Shown one piece after another: positions 6,847 through 16,072 of a DNA stretch of 64,000 nucleotides (the first letter of the stretch is position 1; every line of letters starts with the position of its first letter). The translations under genes and the position numbers were made by a program. The DNA comes from Halotia branconii CENA392. GTDB taxonomy: Bacteria > Cyanobacteriota > Cyanobacteriia > Cyanobacteriales > Nostocaceae. The notes under the pieces were generated by a model, which saw only the letters and a program-made list of their open reading frames with translations, did no database searches and was not told the origin of the DNA. The stretch spans positions 4,691,455 through 4,755,454 of the forward strand of contig NZ_CP124543.1 in the NCBI RefSeq assembly GCF_029953635.1, read 5' to 3'.

Positions 6847-9800
6847 TTAACCAATCCCCAACTGTTGCTTTAACTTTGCTGGTACATTAACCGCCATATC
6901 CAGTCCTCGCACACCCTCCCATTTTGTATTTTCATCCCAACGTATATCTCCCCATCTTTGATCGCTGAGGTCTGCGTAACTGAGGTCTGCATAACTGAGG
7001 TCTGTGCCACTGAGGTCTGTGCCACTGAGGTCTGCGTAACTGAGGTCTGCATAACTGAGGTCTGTGCCACTGAGGTTTGCGTCACTGAGGTTTGCGCTTA
7101 TGAGGTTTGCGCCACTGAGGTTTGCGCCACTGAGGTTTGCGCCACTGAGGTTTGCGCCACTGAGGTTTGCGCCACTGAGGTCTGCGTCACTGAGGTCTGC
7201 GTCATTGAGGTTTGCGCTTATGAGGTTTGCGCCACTGAGGTTTGCGCGACTGAGGTCTGCGCCATTGAGGTCTGCGCCACTGAGGTCTGCGTCACTGAGG
7301 TCTGTGCTTATGAGGTTTGCGCCTCCGAGGTCTGCGCCATTGAGGTTTGCGCGAATGAGGTGTGCGCCACTGAGGTCTGCGCCATTGAGGTTTGCGCCAC
7401 TGAGGTCTGCGTCTCTGAGGTCTGCGCCAATGAGGTTTGCGCCACTAAGGAATGCGCCACTGAGGTTTGCGCCACTGAGGAATTGCCCAACTACATTAAT
7501 AAAATTCCATAACTTTAAGCCATCACTGTAATTGATGATGCGGAGTAGTCGCACTGTCAGAGTATCTGCTTGTGGTTGACCAGATGGATAAAAGATGATT
7601 TGTGTTTTCAGGTCATCTTTTGCTTGTGCATAGCGATGTAACTCCAAAAGCAGAATCATCACATTCAACCCTGCATAAACATCTACCTGACGCTGACCTA
7701 ATCCTGTAATTTTCTCATTTTGCAATTGTCGTAACTTCTTCTGGGGTAAAGTCTCCGCAGCTGAATCAATAAATTTACCTTCACACCATTTGCTATAAAA
7801 CTTGTCTAACCGTTTAAATAACTCCACCCAGGGGAAATTTTGATTTTCAATTAACAACCCCATCAAATAATCAACAATTTCTGGTGTTAACCCACCGTAA
7901 CCAAGTAAATCATAGATTTCCCAATTCATTGAGGATTCAAGAACAATCGGCTGTCTCCCTTCCTCTGCGTCGTAATATTGTGTCCAAGTTTTGAGTCGTG
8001 CTTTTAGACGTTCAGCAAACAGAAACTCACTAAAACTTTTATGGAAAAACTCAGCACCTCCCGCTTGTTTTTCCGTAGGACGAATATAAAATGCAGCCAA
8101 AGCAGTTTTGAGAGCATCATCACCAAGTTTTTGTTTGGCTTTATCAAGAAAAGCCTTAGCTGTTTCATCTGCTTGCAAACGTGCTTCTAACATTGACATT
8201 GCCGCAAATGCACCACCAGACTGCACTACACAAACAGCCGCTTCTATGAGAATGCGTTTTAAATCTTCTGGTTTTTGTTGGGTTAACTCAAGATTTATAT
8301 TAGTGCCATCACGTTCAGCACGCTGCTTAGTAAGCACCCAAATTAAGGCCTCTTGATAAACAATAATTTTAGCAGTGCGGTCATCGCTAGCTTGTTCTAA
8401 TTTATCAATATCTAATTTTCCATCTCGATACATTGCCGCTAACAAGTAAAGTAATAGCGGTTCTTGAGCTAGTTGCTTAACTTCATCAGGACATTTATTG
8501 CTGTGTAAAAATTGTTGAAATGCAGCAGATTCACCTTGATTAACCTGTACCGCTTCCCATTTCTCAAACCATTGGGCTTGGAGTTGTTCATTCATTGCGA
8601 CAATCTCCACGCGTTCTAAATTTGGTGGTAAATACGGGATACCTTGTAAAGCCATTGCTCTACCAGTGATAATCACACGATGCCCCATTTCCCGATAATC
8701 TTTACATTCCTTCTGAAATCCTGCTACTTGTTTAATAAATGCTTCTAAATTGAGATTATTTCTGGCTTCAATATGTAATTCATCAAACCCATCCAGGATA
8801 AATAAAAACCGTGTATTAGGATTAGTCAGCCAGTTTTTATGGTCTTGAATAAAGCCAAGTTTTAATTCTGCCTCTAGAGTGTTTTCTAAGCGAACTGCAA
8901 AATTATCAATATCCCGCAAGCGAATTAATATAGGTATCCAGACGGGATAAAAATGTTGCCGGACTAAATTCGCAAACATCCGACAAAATACACTTTTACC
9001 TCTTCCTGGTCCCCCTTGGATAAACATCACCTTATCTAAGTTATCTAGATTCAGCAGATTTGTTCTCGCCCAGACTTCTAAAGAAAAAGAATCAGCTTTT
9101 TCATCTACATTGCCATTTTTTTCTACTGGTTTAGCCTTGAGAGGTACATAAATATCTTGAAAACTAAAGCTTTCATCAAAAACTGTATCTAATGGTTTTT
9201 TAGCAATATGATTTTTTAAATAATCGTCTATATCGTGAAACCTTTTCTGTTCTCGCTGCCAATCCTCAAAAGAAGGCTGCATGATATTTCTAACAACATC
9301 CCCAGCTTCTACCCAGGCTTTAAGAATGTAGCGGTGAGTATTATTAGCAATACGTTGTACTAAAAGCTGAGATGAACTTGATGGAACTGCTGTTAATCTA
9401 GCGAGTAATACTTGATTAAATGCCTCTGCTAATGGTGATTGATGGAAACAATTAATTACTTGACTGGCACTCTCATAATCTAATTCCACATCCTTGAGTT
9501 TTTTTAATTGTTTCTCAACTGCTTGAGCATCTAACTTAGCATCCCAATCAATATCCGGGTATTGCCGTAAAATTTCTTTAGCACTTTCTAAATAAGCAGC
9601 CTGACTAACTATTAAAACACAGTCTTCTAAAGTTAGATTTTGCTTAGTTACATCACGAGTCAACTTGAGTAAAGCGATACCCATTGGCACAAACGGCAAA
9701 CCTGCACCAATTACCTGCGCCATCGGCGAACACAACACATCTAAAAAAGAAGATGAATTTTGTAGCACAGGCTTTAACACCGCTAAACTAGCACCCTGTT

Positions 9801-9921
9801 CTTGCAGAGTTTTTGCAGCTTCTAAAATTGCCTGACTACCTTCAATAGCCGTATTTACACTCTCCTCTACAGAGAATGATTGCCGAATATTCTGCCAAAT
9901 TTGCGATAGGCGTTTACGCAT
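6847..9921 (-). CDS. NACHT NTPase with C-terminal pentapeptide repeats
   Basis: 1024 residues. An N-terminal helical region of unknown type (about 1-290) is followed by a NACHT/STAND NTPase with Walker A GGPGRGKS at 303-310 and Walker B RFLFILDGFDEL near 371-382. A helical region follows, and then roughly 36 pentapeptide units of A(D/N)LSGA type at about 807-986, closed by a Trp-rich segment (DQRWGDIRWDENTKWEG). NACHT proteins are signal-sensing ATPases; many bacterial ones are antiphage NLR-like proteins, with the C-terminal repeats as likely sensor. Residues 1-290 would hold the effector but match nothing I recognise. The gene is intact and monocistronic. Confidence 0.85.
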   Translation of the reverse strand: MRKRLSQIWQNIRQSFSVEESVNTAIEGSQAILEAAKTLQEQGASLAVLKPVLQNSSSFLDVLCSPMAQVIGAGLPFVPMGIALLKLTRDVTKQNLTLEDCVLIVSQAAYLESAKEILRQYPDIDWDAKLDAQAVEKQLKKLKDVELDYESASQVINCFHQSPLAEAFNQVLLARLTAVPSSSSQLLVQRIANNTHRYILKAWVEAGDVVRNIMQPSFEDWQREQKRFHDIDDYLKNHIAKKPLDTVFDESFSFQDIYVPLKAKPVEKNGNVDEKADSFSLEVWARTNLLNLDNLDKVMFIQGGPGRGKSVFCRMFANLVRQHFYPVWIPILIRLRDIDNFAVRLENTLEAELKLGFIQDHKNWLTNPNTRFLFILDGFDELHIEARNNLNLEAFIKQVAGFQKECKDYREMGHRVIITGRAMALQGIPYLPPNLERVEIVAMNEQLQAQWFEKWEAVQVNQGESAAFQQFLHSNKCPDEVKQLAQEPLLLYLLAAMYRDGKLDIDKLEQASDDRTAKIIVYQEALIWVLTKQRAERDGTNINLELTQQKPEDLKRILIEAAVCVVQSGGAFAAMSMLEARLQADETAKAFLDKAKQKLGDDALKTALAAFYIRPTEKQAGGAEFFHKSFSEFLFAERLKARLKTWTQYYDAEEGRQPIVLESSMNWEIYDLLGYGGLTPEIVDYLMGLLIENQNFPWVELFKRLDKFYSKWCEGKFIDSAAETLPQKKLRQLQNEKITGLGQRQVDVYAGLNVMILLLELHRYAQAKDDLKTQIIFYPSGQPQADTLTVRLLRIINYSDGLKLWNFINVVGQFLSGANLSGAFLSGANLIGADLRDADLSGANLNGADLSGAHLIRANLNGADLGGANLISTDLSDADLSGADLNGADLSRANLSGANLISANLNDADLSDADLSGANLSGANLSGANLSGANLSGANLISANLSDANLSGTDLSYADLSYADLSGTDLSGTDLSYADLSYADLSDQRWGDIRWDENTKWEGVRGLDMAVNVPAKLKQQLGIG

Positions 9922-10047
9922 TCGCCGCTACTCGTGTAATTACTGCTGATTTAGAGTCTAGTATAAAAAGGCAAAAGGTGAGTCAGCGTGGTGTTGGGGA
10001 GCTAGTGGTTTGTCAAGGGACTTCCAAGGAATAAAATGACCAATTAT

Positions 10048-10066
10048 AATAATGATAATCATTCTA
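10048..10066. promoter_or_regulatory. Fur-box-like palindrome, left end of IS
   Basis: The 19-mer AATAATGATAATCATTCTA matches the Fur consensus GATAATGATAATCATTATC at 16 of 19 positions. It sits 31 bp inside the left IS end, about 90 bp before the transposase start. It may instead be a subterminal transposase-binding repeat, since it is mirrored at the right end. Confidence 0.45.
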
Positions 10067-10067
10067 A

Positions 10068-10110
10068 GGGGGGAAGGAGAAGCAGCCGCAGGCTGCTTCT
10101 CCTTCCCCCC
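10068..10110. repeat. 20-bp perfect hairpin in left end of IS
   Basis: Arms 10068-10087 and 10091-10110 (GGGGGGAAGGAG... and complement) pair perfectly around a 3-nt loop GCA. A comparable hairpin is at the right end (11493-11531). It is probably part of the IS, perhaps insulating the transposase gene from outside transcription or blocking translation of read-through RNA. Confidence 0.7.
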
Positions 10111-10157
10111 TATTCGTAGTAAATTCAATTTGGAGGGAATTTTGTGGGTGGACAGGA

Positions 10158-11386
10158 GTGTTGCTCGAATTAACTGATTCAGTCAAAAAAGTATTCAAGG
10201 AAACAGCAAACCAACTCAAAGGTGCAGCAAGGCGGCGTTTTCAAGCACAAATTGTCATGGAATTAGGTTACGGAGGACAATTACTGGCTCAAAAAGAATT
10301 GGGCTGGGATAGAAATACTATTCGTAAAGGAATTAAAGAACTAACCAGTGGGATTAGTTGTATAGATAATTATTCAGCTAGGGGTAGATGGAAAGTAGAA
10401 GAGCATTTACCAAACCTGTTAGAAGATATCAAAAAATTAGTTGATTTCCAAAGCCAAACAGATCCAAGTTTTAAAAGCCAAAGGCTGTATACACGCCTAA
10501 CTGCTAGTCAGGTCAGAAAGCTATTAATTGATAAATTTGGTTATACGGATGAACAGTTACCTACTGAAGAAACAATGAGAGTTAAATTGAATGATTTAGG
10601 TTATAGACTCAAGCGAGTAGCAAAAGTTTTACCTCAAAAAAAATTCCAGAAACAGACGCAATCTTTGAACAATTAGCAATAGTTAATCAATCCGCCCTGG
10701 ATGATCCAAGTATCTTACGTCTCAGTCTGGATGCCAAAGCCCGTGTAGATATTGGCTACTTTGACAGAGGAGGTAAAAACCGAGTTGTCACAGAAACAGA
10801 AGACCATAATTTTCATCCAAAAACTACCGTAACTCCTTACGGCATCTTCCTTCCAGAATTAGACGAACTATTTTTATACTTTACAGAGTCTAATGTAACG
10901 AGTGATTTTATTGTAGACGTTCTAGAAGATTTTTGGAAGAGTGAGAGTTGGCGATTTTCCTCAATAAAAACCCTGATTATTAACCAGGATAATGGGACAG
11001 ATAATAATTCTAGACGTACCCAGTTTATGAAACGTATCGTTGAGTTTGTTCATGAATATCAACTGAATATACGTTTAGCCTACTATCCACCCTATCACAG
11101 CAAATATAATCCCATCGAGCGAGTATGGGGGATATTAGAAAATTCTTGGAATGGCAGTATTTTAGATGAAGTTGCAACCGCTTTAAAATTTGCTCAAAAC
11201 ATGACGTGGAAAGGTAAGAATCCTGTGGTTAAGTTAGTGACTCAAACTTATGAAACTGGGGTTACTCTTACTAAGGAGGCTATGTCTGCTGTTGAAAAAC
11301 AAATAGAAAGACTCACTAACTCGGAACATGAAAAATTTCCCGATTTAGGCAAATGGTTTGTTGATATTTGTTGTGGCAGCACTTAA
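10158..11386 (+). CDS. ISAzo13-family transposase, made by -1 frameshift
   Basis: The first frame starts at GTG 10158 and ends at TAG 10674-10676. The second frame continues the protein to 11386. The switch fits a -1 slip on the A8 run at 10636-10643 (A AAA AAA type), joining LPQKK to IPETDAIFEQL. The N-terminal part has an HTH (QKELGWDRNTIRKGI). Candidate DDE residues are in SLDAKARV, NQDNGTDN and NPIERVWG. The second full copy has the same arrangement, so this is probably programmed frameshifting, not decay. Confidence 0.8.
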
Positions 11387-11492
11387 TTTTCACTCTTCAG
11401 TTTTTAAATCTAAAAACATGAATATTAATTATGATATTGCACTGAAATTATTTACAGAGTGCAGATGCAGACTTTTCCTTCTGTGTTTGAGG

Positions 11493-11531
11493 GGGTAAGA
11501 GGTGGTTGCCGACGGCAACCACCTCTTACCC
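11493..11531. repeat. 18-bp perfect hairpin in right end of IS
   Basis: Arms 11493-11510 and 11514-11531 (GGGTAAGAGGTGGTTGCC and complement) with loop GAC, 107 bp after the transposase stop. It is followed at once by the right-hand Fur-like palindrome. It probably acts as a terminator or insulator. Confidence 0.7.
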
Positions 11532-11534
11532 TTT

Positions 11535-11553
11535 CAGAATGATTATCATTATC
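11535..11553. promoter_or_regulatory. Fur-box-like palindrome, right end of IS
   Basis: Read on the minus strand the 19-mer GATAATGATAATCATTCTG matches the Fur consensus at 17 of 19 positions. It lies inverted relative to the left-end copy, so the two form a subterminal inverted repeat within the IS. Confidence 0.45.
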
Positions 11554-11606
11554 TCTTAAAGATTAACTTATGATTTTTGCTGATTAATTTATTTCTTGGA
11601 AGTCCC

Positions 11607-11854
11607 AAATCTCAATCACCGCTATGACATCAAGACTGCGGTGAATATCAGTTTTTGGTGGGATGCTCCCACCGACACAAAAGCACGTTAAACATTAGAG
11701 CAAGTAATGATTCAAAAGTGGTGCAGTCCATTTAATAAAGAGAGATGGGAAATTTGGATAAACCCATTTAATTGATACTTTAAGGAGAAAATTCTCTTGG
11801 CGATCGCCAATTATCTCAACTACAAGAAAATCCTAGAGCAGACTGATAGTCATA
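11607..11854. other. non-coding spacer
   Basis: I see no gene here. The stretch contains a small hairpin GGTGGGATGCTCCCACC near 11660 and one GGCGATCGCC site near 11800. Confidence 0.5.
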
Positions 11855-12247
11855 TCAAGCAGTTTTTTGGGTTTCATCGTCCAGATGCATTTTTAACGTG
11901 TAGGGACAATCAGGACTTTTAACAGTGCTGGCATAGGGCAATCGATAGGATGCCCAAAGTTGCCACCGCAAGACATCAACCCCAATTGTTGAACTTCCAA
12001 ATTGTACTCGACAGTCTTTGTTTGGGGTTCGTATAACATTCTTGATTATGGTGTTTACCGCTTCGACCTTTAAATCATTCGGTATTCCCATCAATAGTTT
12101 AGTTAGCCACTGCTTTATTTGTGGAGATTGCAGCCAAGTTGTTATTTGTTCATTTGTGGGATTTAGACGATTGGCTAATAGTGCAGTTTTTTCGTTATCT
12201 TGATTGGGCTTAAATAGTTGGTGAAAGTGAGCGTCTATGTTTAACAT
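11855..12247 (-). CDS. hypothetical protein
   Basis: A 130-residue protein opening MLNIDAHFHQLFKPNQD, with a helical middle (ITTWLQSPQIKQWLTKLL) and a Trp-containing C-terminal part (VDVLRWQLWASYRLPYAS). It has no signal peptide or membrane segment. I do not recognise the family. The composition looks coding and the frame is clean. Confidence 0.5.
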   Translation of the reverse strand: MLNIDAHFHQLFKPNQDNEKTALLANRLNPTNEQITTWLQSPQIKQWLTKLLMGIPNDLKVEAVNTIIKNVIRTPNKDCRVQFGSSTIGVDVLRWQLWASYRLPYASTVKSPDCPYTLKMHLDDETQKTA

Positions 12248-12749
12248 ATTTTTAACTGATTACAAGAGAGTATTCCTATTGTAGAGAAGTCAATGAGCAA
12301 GTCAACTGATTGCAGATTGCCAATTGTAGATTGCAGATTGACTGTACCCACAAGGGATGCATCTTGAGGATTTGAGATTGTAGATTTGAGATTTATTCCG
12401 CCCACGCTCTTGCTGGGCTTGTACCAAAAAACGATGGGCTGCTTTTCTTTAATCTCCAATCTTCTCTGTCAAAAAAGCTAGTTAATAATGTTTAACTTTT
12501 CCATTTATAACGATGATTGAATAAAAGTCAAGAGACTAAAGTACGGATTATTTTAGTGCTTTTATCGATTCCTTTAAATTTGTCAGATATGAGATAGTAA
12601 GTCAGAAATTAGAAGTCAGGAGTCAGAAATCAGAATAGTTAAAGAATCAAGAGAAAGGTTTATAGAGGAATATGCTACTTATCCTGAATTAGTTCATTCT
12701 GACTTCTGGGTACTGAGTGCTGATAAATATCGCTTTCTACAAGAAAAAG
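12248..12749. other. spacer with low-complexity direct repeats
   Basis: About 500 bp without a convincing gene. It holds short direct repeats built on AGATTGCAGATTG (around 12300-12390) and on AGTCAGAAAT (around 12600-12640). From about 12636 a start-less open frame reads ERFIEEYATYPELVHSDFW and ends inside the next gene; it may be a gene remnant. Confidence 0.45.
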
Positions 12750-13574
12750 ATGGTAGAAGTTTGGCAGTTTTGGGAATTTGAACATTACTCGAACAATATT
12801 GTGCGAGTGATAGATGCTCCAAATGGATTGGAGTTATTTGCTGTTGATGTATTTGAAATAGTTGCTCCAGCATTTAACGATGGGAAAGTAACATTAATAG
12901 ATGCTAAGTCAAGTCAGCGATTTGTGATTATTAATTATCAAGTAGTTGGAGTCAGCACAATGAACGCTCTTGCTATCCATTCATTAATAGATATAGTGGG
13001 TAATGATATAGTTAGGCAATTCATGCAATGGGTGAGAAGTAACATAATACCTGTATTTAAAAAAGAGATAGTTCTGGCAATAAAACCTAATACAGAATAC
13101 CTATCTCAACAAATTAATTTTCAACAAAAAAAATCATTAGCAAATCATCTCTACTTAAAAGGACAGAAAATCTGGCAAGTAGAACTAGAAACTATAGAGC
13201 TATATTTACAACTGCTTTATAAAAGGATTACCTTGTCTACTAAATGTCCCTATCCTACAAATCATCAAGCATTTTTATTAAGAAGTTATTATTTAGAGTT
13301 AGTCAAACCAGTTTTGTATAAAGCTCAAAGTTATGAACAACTATATAATCATCTAATTGTATTATCTTCAGATTTATTAATAGCACAAGAATTAGATTTT
13401 TATATATGTAGTTCTTTAAAAAAAGTCAATAATTATGAGTGGGTGAAGATTGTCAAACAAGGTTTAATCCTTCAAGCCTTAAAATCAACTGCTAATAGTT
13501 TAGCCAATTTTGGCAAGGCGAGAGATTTAGAAATTCTTTACTTTCAAATACTTGAATGTTTTTCAAAAAAGTAG
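12750..13574 (+). CDS. hypothetical protein, possible BRO-N-like N-terminus
   Basis: 274 residues if started at ATG 12750 (MVEVWQFWEFEHYSNN). A GTG at 12717 would add 11 unlikely residues. The N-terminal pattern NNIVRVIDAPNGLELFAVDVFEI faintly resembles the BRO-N domain of phage antirepressors (RV.D..G..WF...DV). The C-terminal 150 residues are helical and Lys/Leu-rich. The assignment is weak. It lies at the start of the plasmid-like region, upstream of the ParA-like gene. Confidence 0.4.
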   Translation: MVEVWQFWEFEHYSNNIVRVIDAPNGLELFAVDVFEIVAPAFNDGKVTLIDAKSSQRFVIINYQVVGVSTMNALAIHSLIDIVGNDIVRQFMQWVRSNIIPVFKKEIVLAIKPNTEYLSQQINFQQKKSLANHLYLKGQKIWQVELETIELYLQLLYKRITLSTKCPYPTNHQAFLLRSYYLELVKPVLYKAQSYEQLYNHLIVLSSDLLIAQELDFYICSSLKKVNNYEWVKIVKQGLILQALKSTANSLANFGKARDLEILYFQILECFSKK

Positions 13575-13725
13575 CAATCATTTTTATGATTCATCAGCTA
13601 AAGGAATTTTGGAGGAAGTACGCTTCTGGTGCGTCTGCTACGCACTAAACGTAGTTAATTCTTGTCTCTGTTCCCCGTTCCCTGTTCCCTCTTAACAATA
13701 ATCAATCATGAGAAGGAGAAAAAAA

Positions 13726-14295
13726 GTGACAGATACCATAGATACCATTGAAAACGACGAATCTAAAAAGCAAAAAGAATTAAGCCAGCCAATAATTAAG
13801 AAATATTCGCGGAGATTAGTGATCGTAACAGGCGACAAAGGCGGTGTGGGCAAGTCTACTTTTGCAAGAGGGCTAGTACAAACATATTTAGATGCACAGC
13901 AAAGATTCATAGGGTTTGATGCTGATAGCTCCAATTCTCAGTTATCAAGATTCTATGGACAATATTGCCGTATAGAACCGATTGATATTTTCAAAAATGG
14001 CACGATAGATCAGTTCTTCGATAGGATGAAAACAATGGTCAATCCAGAGCCAGATGAAGATGGTAATACACCGCATCCAGAATCATTATTTTTACTGGAA
14101 TTACCACCGCAATCTAGAAGAATATTGCAAAAATTTGTACAGCAGATGAATTTCCTGGAAACAGCCGAAAACGATTATGATATACGCGTAACGATGGTAG
14201 TAGTTATTAGCCGTGTTAGTGATTCTATCAATCAGTTAATAGATTTATATACTGGAGTTTGGACTAAAAAGCTAGAGAAAAGCAGTCAGCAGTAA
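13726..14295 (+). pseudogene. ParA/Soj-like ATPase, truncated by IS insertion
   Basis: P-loop ATPase of the ParA/CobQ type with deviant Walker A VTGDKGGVGKST and a following FIGFDADSSNSQLSR segment, as expected after the first strand. Start: GTG 13726 has a Shine-Dalgarno AAGGAG at 13713-13718; the ATG at 13708 lies ahead of that site. Native coding ends at 14251, where the IS begins; the last codons (GVWTKKLEKSSQQ) are read from IS DNA. About 175 native residues remain. ParA-like ATPases partition plasmids or position other cargo; here the C-terminal third appears lost. Confidence 0.75.
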
Positions 14296-15768
14296 CACTG
14301 ACTGCCGTAAAGTCAATGAAAGTAATCAATAAATCATTGACGTGATGATCCTGACACAACTAGAAAAATTCCGCCAAGGTATCTACGATAGTTTGGGGAA
14401 GGCCAAAGATGCAGTATTTGAATTGATGGATGCAGTATTGACAAGTCCGAGTATCCCATCATTTGTAAGCTTGTCACAAAGCCCAGTATTTCGACGGCAA
14501 TGGTCGAGCATTTATGCAGCACTACATGATAGTCGTCCACCGAAAATGTTGCTGATGAAGCTACTGGTACAGGAGGTAGAGACGGATGAACAGCCATTTC
14601 TAGCAGGAGATCATAGCTTTTGGGCAAGACCAGAAGCGAAGACACTAAAAGAAAGAACTTTTCATGGGGATAGAGGGGGGAGCATAGGCATCGGACAAAG
14701 TTACAGTACGTTAGCGTGGATACCAGAGGCGGATGGGAGTTGGGCATTACCGTTGAAACATGAACGGATAACCACCTTTGAAACGCCAACGAGTAAAGCC
14801 GCATTCCAACTAAAACTTGTCACCCGTGAGTTAGGCACTAGACCACTTGCAGCTTATGACCGAGGCTACGGCAACGCCAAATTTGTCCAAGCCACGGAGG
14901 AGATTAACGCAGACCTATTGTTGCGTTTAGCATCTAACCGATGTGTATGGGGTACACCCGGTACTTATAAAGGACGAGGCGCACCATGTAAACATGGTCA
15001 CAAGTTTAAGCTCAATGACCCCCAAACTTGGCCAGAGGCAACTGAAACTCTGGAAGTTGAAGACCCGAAAGTTGGTCGAGTGAAAGTAATGCGTTGGAGT
15101 GGATTTCATTTCCTTCAGTCCCCAAACCGGGCAATGGAAATCATTCGCGTCGAGGTACTCCAACCAGTAGGACGTAATCGGAAGTTTCAACCTTTATGGC
15201 TAGCTTGGTTGGGTCAGACAATGCCTCCATTAGAGAATCTCTGGCAAAAATACCTATGCCGCTTTGCTTTAGAGCATTGGTATCGATTTGCCAAGCAGAG
15301 GTTATATTGGACACAGCCTCAATTGAGTTCTACTCGGGCCGCAGAGCGATGGAGTGACTTGATGCCCCTGCTAACTTGGCAACTCTGGTTCGCAAGAGTT
15401 GCCTGTATTGATTCCCCCTTGCCCTGGCAATCGACTCAGGATAAACTGTCTCCAGGACGTGTAGCACAAGCCTTTCCTCTAATTTTAGCCACTATTGGCA
15501 CTCCTGCTCAACCCCCGAAAACTCAAGGGTTATCACCTGGGCGTGCCCAAGGGCATCAGCCACCTCAACGTCCCCGTTATCTCACTGTCAAAAAACACGC
15601 ATCTAAAAAACCTAAAACCGAAGAATCACTTAAGAACGCTAATCTAACTGCTGCTTAGTTTCTGCTTCTTTTTTAACGATTCCACTTAACTCAGCCTCTA
15701 ACAAAGCTGGGTAACTTTCTTTTGCCTTCTCTTCATTCCTGCTAAATGCAGATTAGTCCAAACTCAAG
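14252..15768 (+). mobile_element. IS4/IS701-like insertion sequence, copy 1
   Basis: 1517 bp with terminal inverted repeats CTGGAGTTTGGACTAA and, at the right end read inward, CTTGAGTTTGGACTAA. The same 1517-bp element is at 34011-35527; I found one base difference, silent, in a Leu codon near 14920 versus 34679. Its left neighbour is the ParA-like gene and its right neighbour an ISAzo13 fragment, so a deletion or rearrangement has occurred at this site. Confidence 0.9.
14342..15658 (+). CDS. DDE transposase, IS4/IS701-like
   Basis: 438 residues, starting at GTG 14342 or ATG 14345. DDE candidates: D in FLAGDHSFW, D in LAAYDRGYGN, and E in LEHWYRFAKQRLYW, the last being the Y-(2)-R-(3)-E-(6)-K-like signature region of IS4-type enzymes. 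A Pro/Lys-rich basic tail (KKHASKKPKTEES) ends the protein. The frame is intact in both copies, so the element could still be active. Confidence 0.85.
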   Translation: MMILTQLEKFRQGIYDSLGKAKDAVFELMDAVLTSPSIPSFVSLSQSPVFRRQWSSIYAALHDSRPPKMLLMKLLVQEVETDEQPFLAGDHSFWARPEAKTLKERTFHGDRGGSIGIGQSYSTLAWIPEADGSWALPLKHERITTFETPTSKAAFQLKLVTRELGTRPLAAYDRGYGNAKFVQATEEINADLLLRLASNRCVWGTPGTYKGRGAPCKHGHKFKLNDPQTWPEATETLEVEDPKVGRVKVMRWSGFHFLQSPNRAMEIIRVEVLQPVGRNRKFQPLWLAWLGQTMPPLENLWQKYLCRFALEHWYRFAKQRLYWTQPQLSSTRAAERWSDLMPLLTWQLWFARVACIDSPLPWQSTQDKLSPGRVAQAFPLILATIGTPAQPPKTQGLSPGRAQGHQPPQRPRYLTVKKHASKKPKTEESLKNANLTAA

Positions 15769-16072
15769 TAGTATTTCTATCCCAGCCCAATTCTTTTTGA
15801 GCCAGTAATTGTCCTCCGTAACCTAATTCCATGACAATTTGTGCTTGAAAACGCCGCCTTGCTGCACCTTTGAGTTGGTTTGCTGTTTCCTTGAATACTT
15901 TTTTGACTGAATCAGTTAATTCGAGCAACACTCCTGTCCACCCACAAAATTCCCTCCAAATTGAATTTACTACGAATAGGGGGGAAGGAGAAGCAGCCTG
16001 CGGCTGCTTCTCCTTCCCCCCTTAGAATGATTATCATTATTATAATTGGTCATTTTATTCCTTGGAAGTCCC
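15769..16072 (-). mobile_element. ISAzo13-like left-end fragment, 304 bp
   Basis: Matches bases 1-304 of the element at 10017, inverted, ending in GGAAGTCCC at 16072. It includes the hairpin and the Fur-like palindrome (16023-16041) and the first part of the transposase gene. It is cut at 15768/15769 by the IS4/IS701-like element, which therefore arrived later. The other 1286 bp are missing. Confidence 0.9.

Larger units (their letters stand above)
10017..11606 (+). mobile_element. ISAzo13-like insertion sequence, copy 1
   Basis: 1590 bp bounded by inverted repeats GGGACTTCCAAGGAATAAA and its near-complement at the right end. An element of the same length and apparently the same sequence lies at 60330-61919, and its first 304 bp recur inverted at 15769-16072. 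Inside each end come a palindrome like a Fur box and then a perfect GC-rich hairpin. I could not fix a target duplication. Confidence 0.9.

Noticed and set aside
6958..7531. Two long plus-strand open frames with Cys-Glu-Val or Arg-Phe-Ala repeats
   Set aside because: They are antisense shadows of the pentapeptide-repeat coding region of the NACHT gene; the period is simply the 15-bp repeat.
12241..12459. 72-residue minus-strand open frame
   Set aside because: Built on AGATTGCAGATTG direct repeats; it reads as low-complexity spacer.
12636..12779. Start-less open frame before the 12750 gene as a real gene
   Set aside because: Short, no start codon, overlaps the next gene; mentioned only as a possible remnant.
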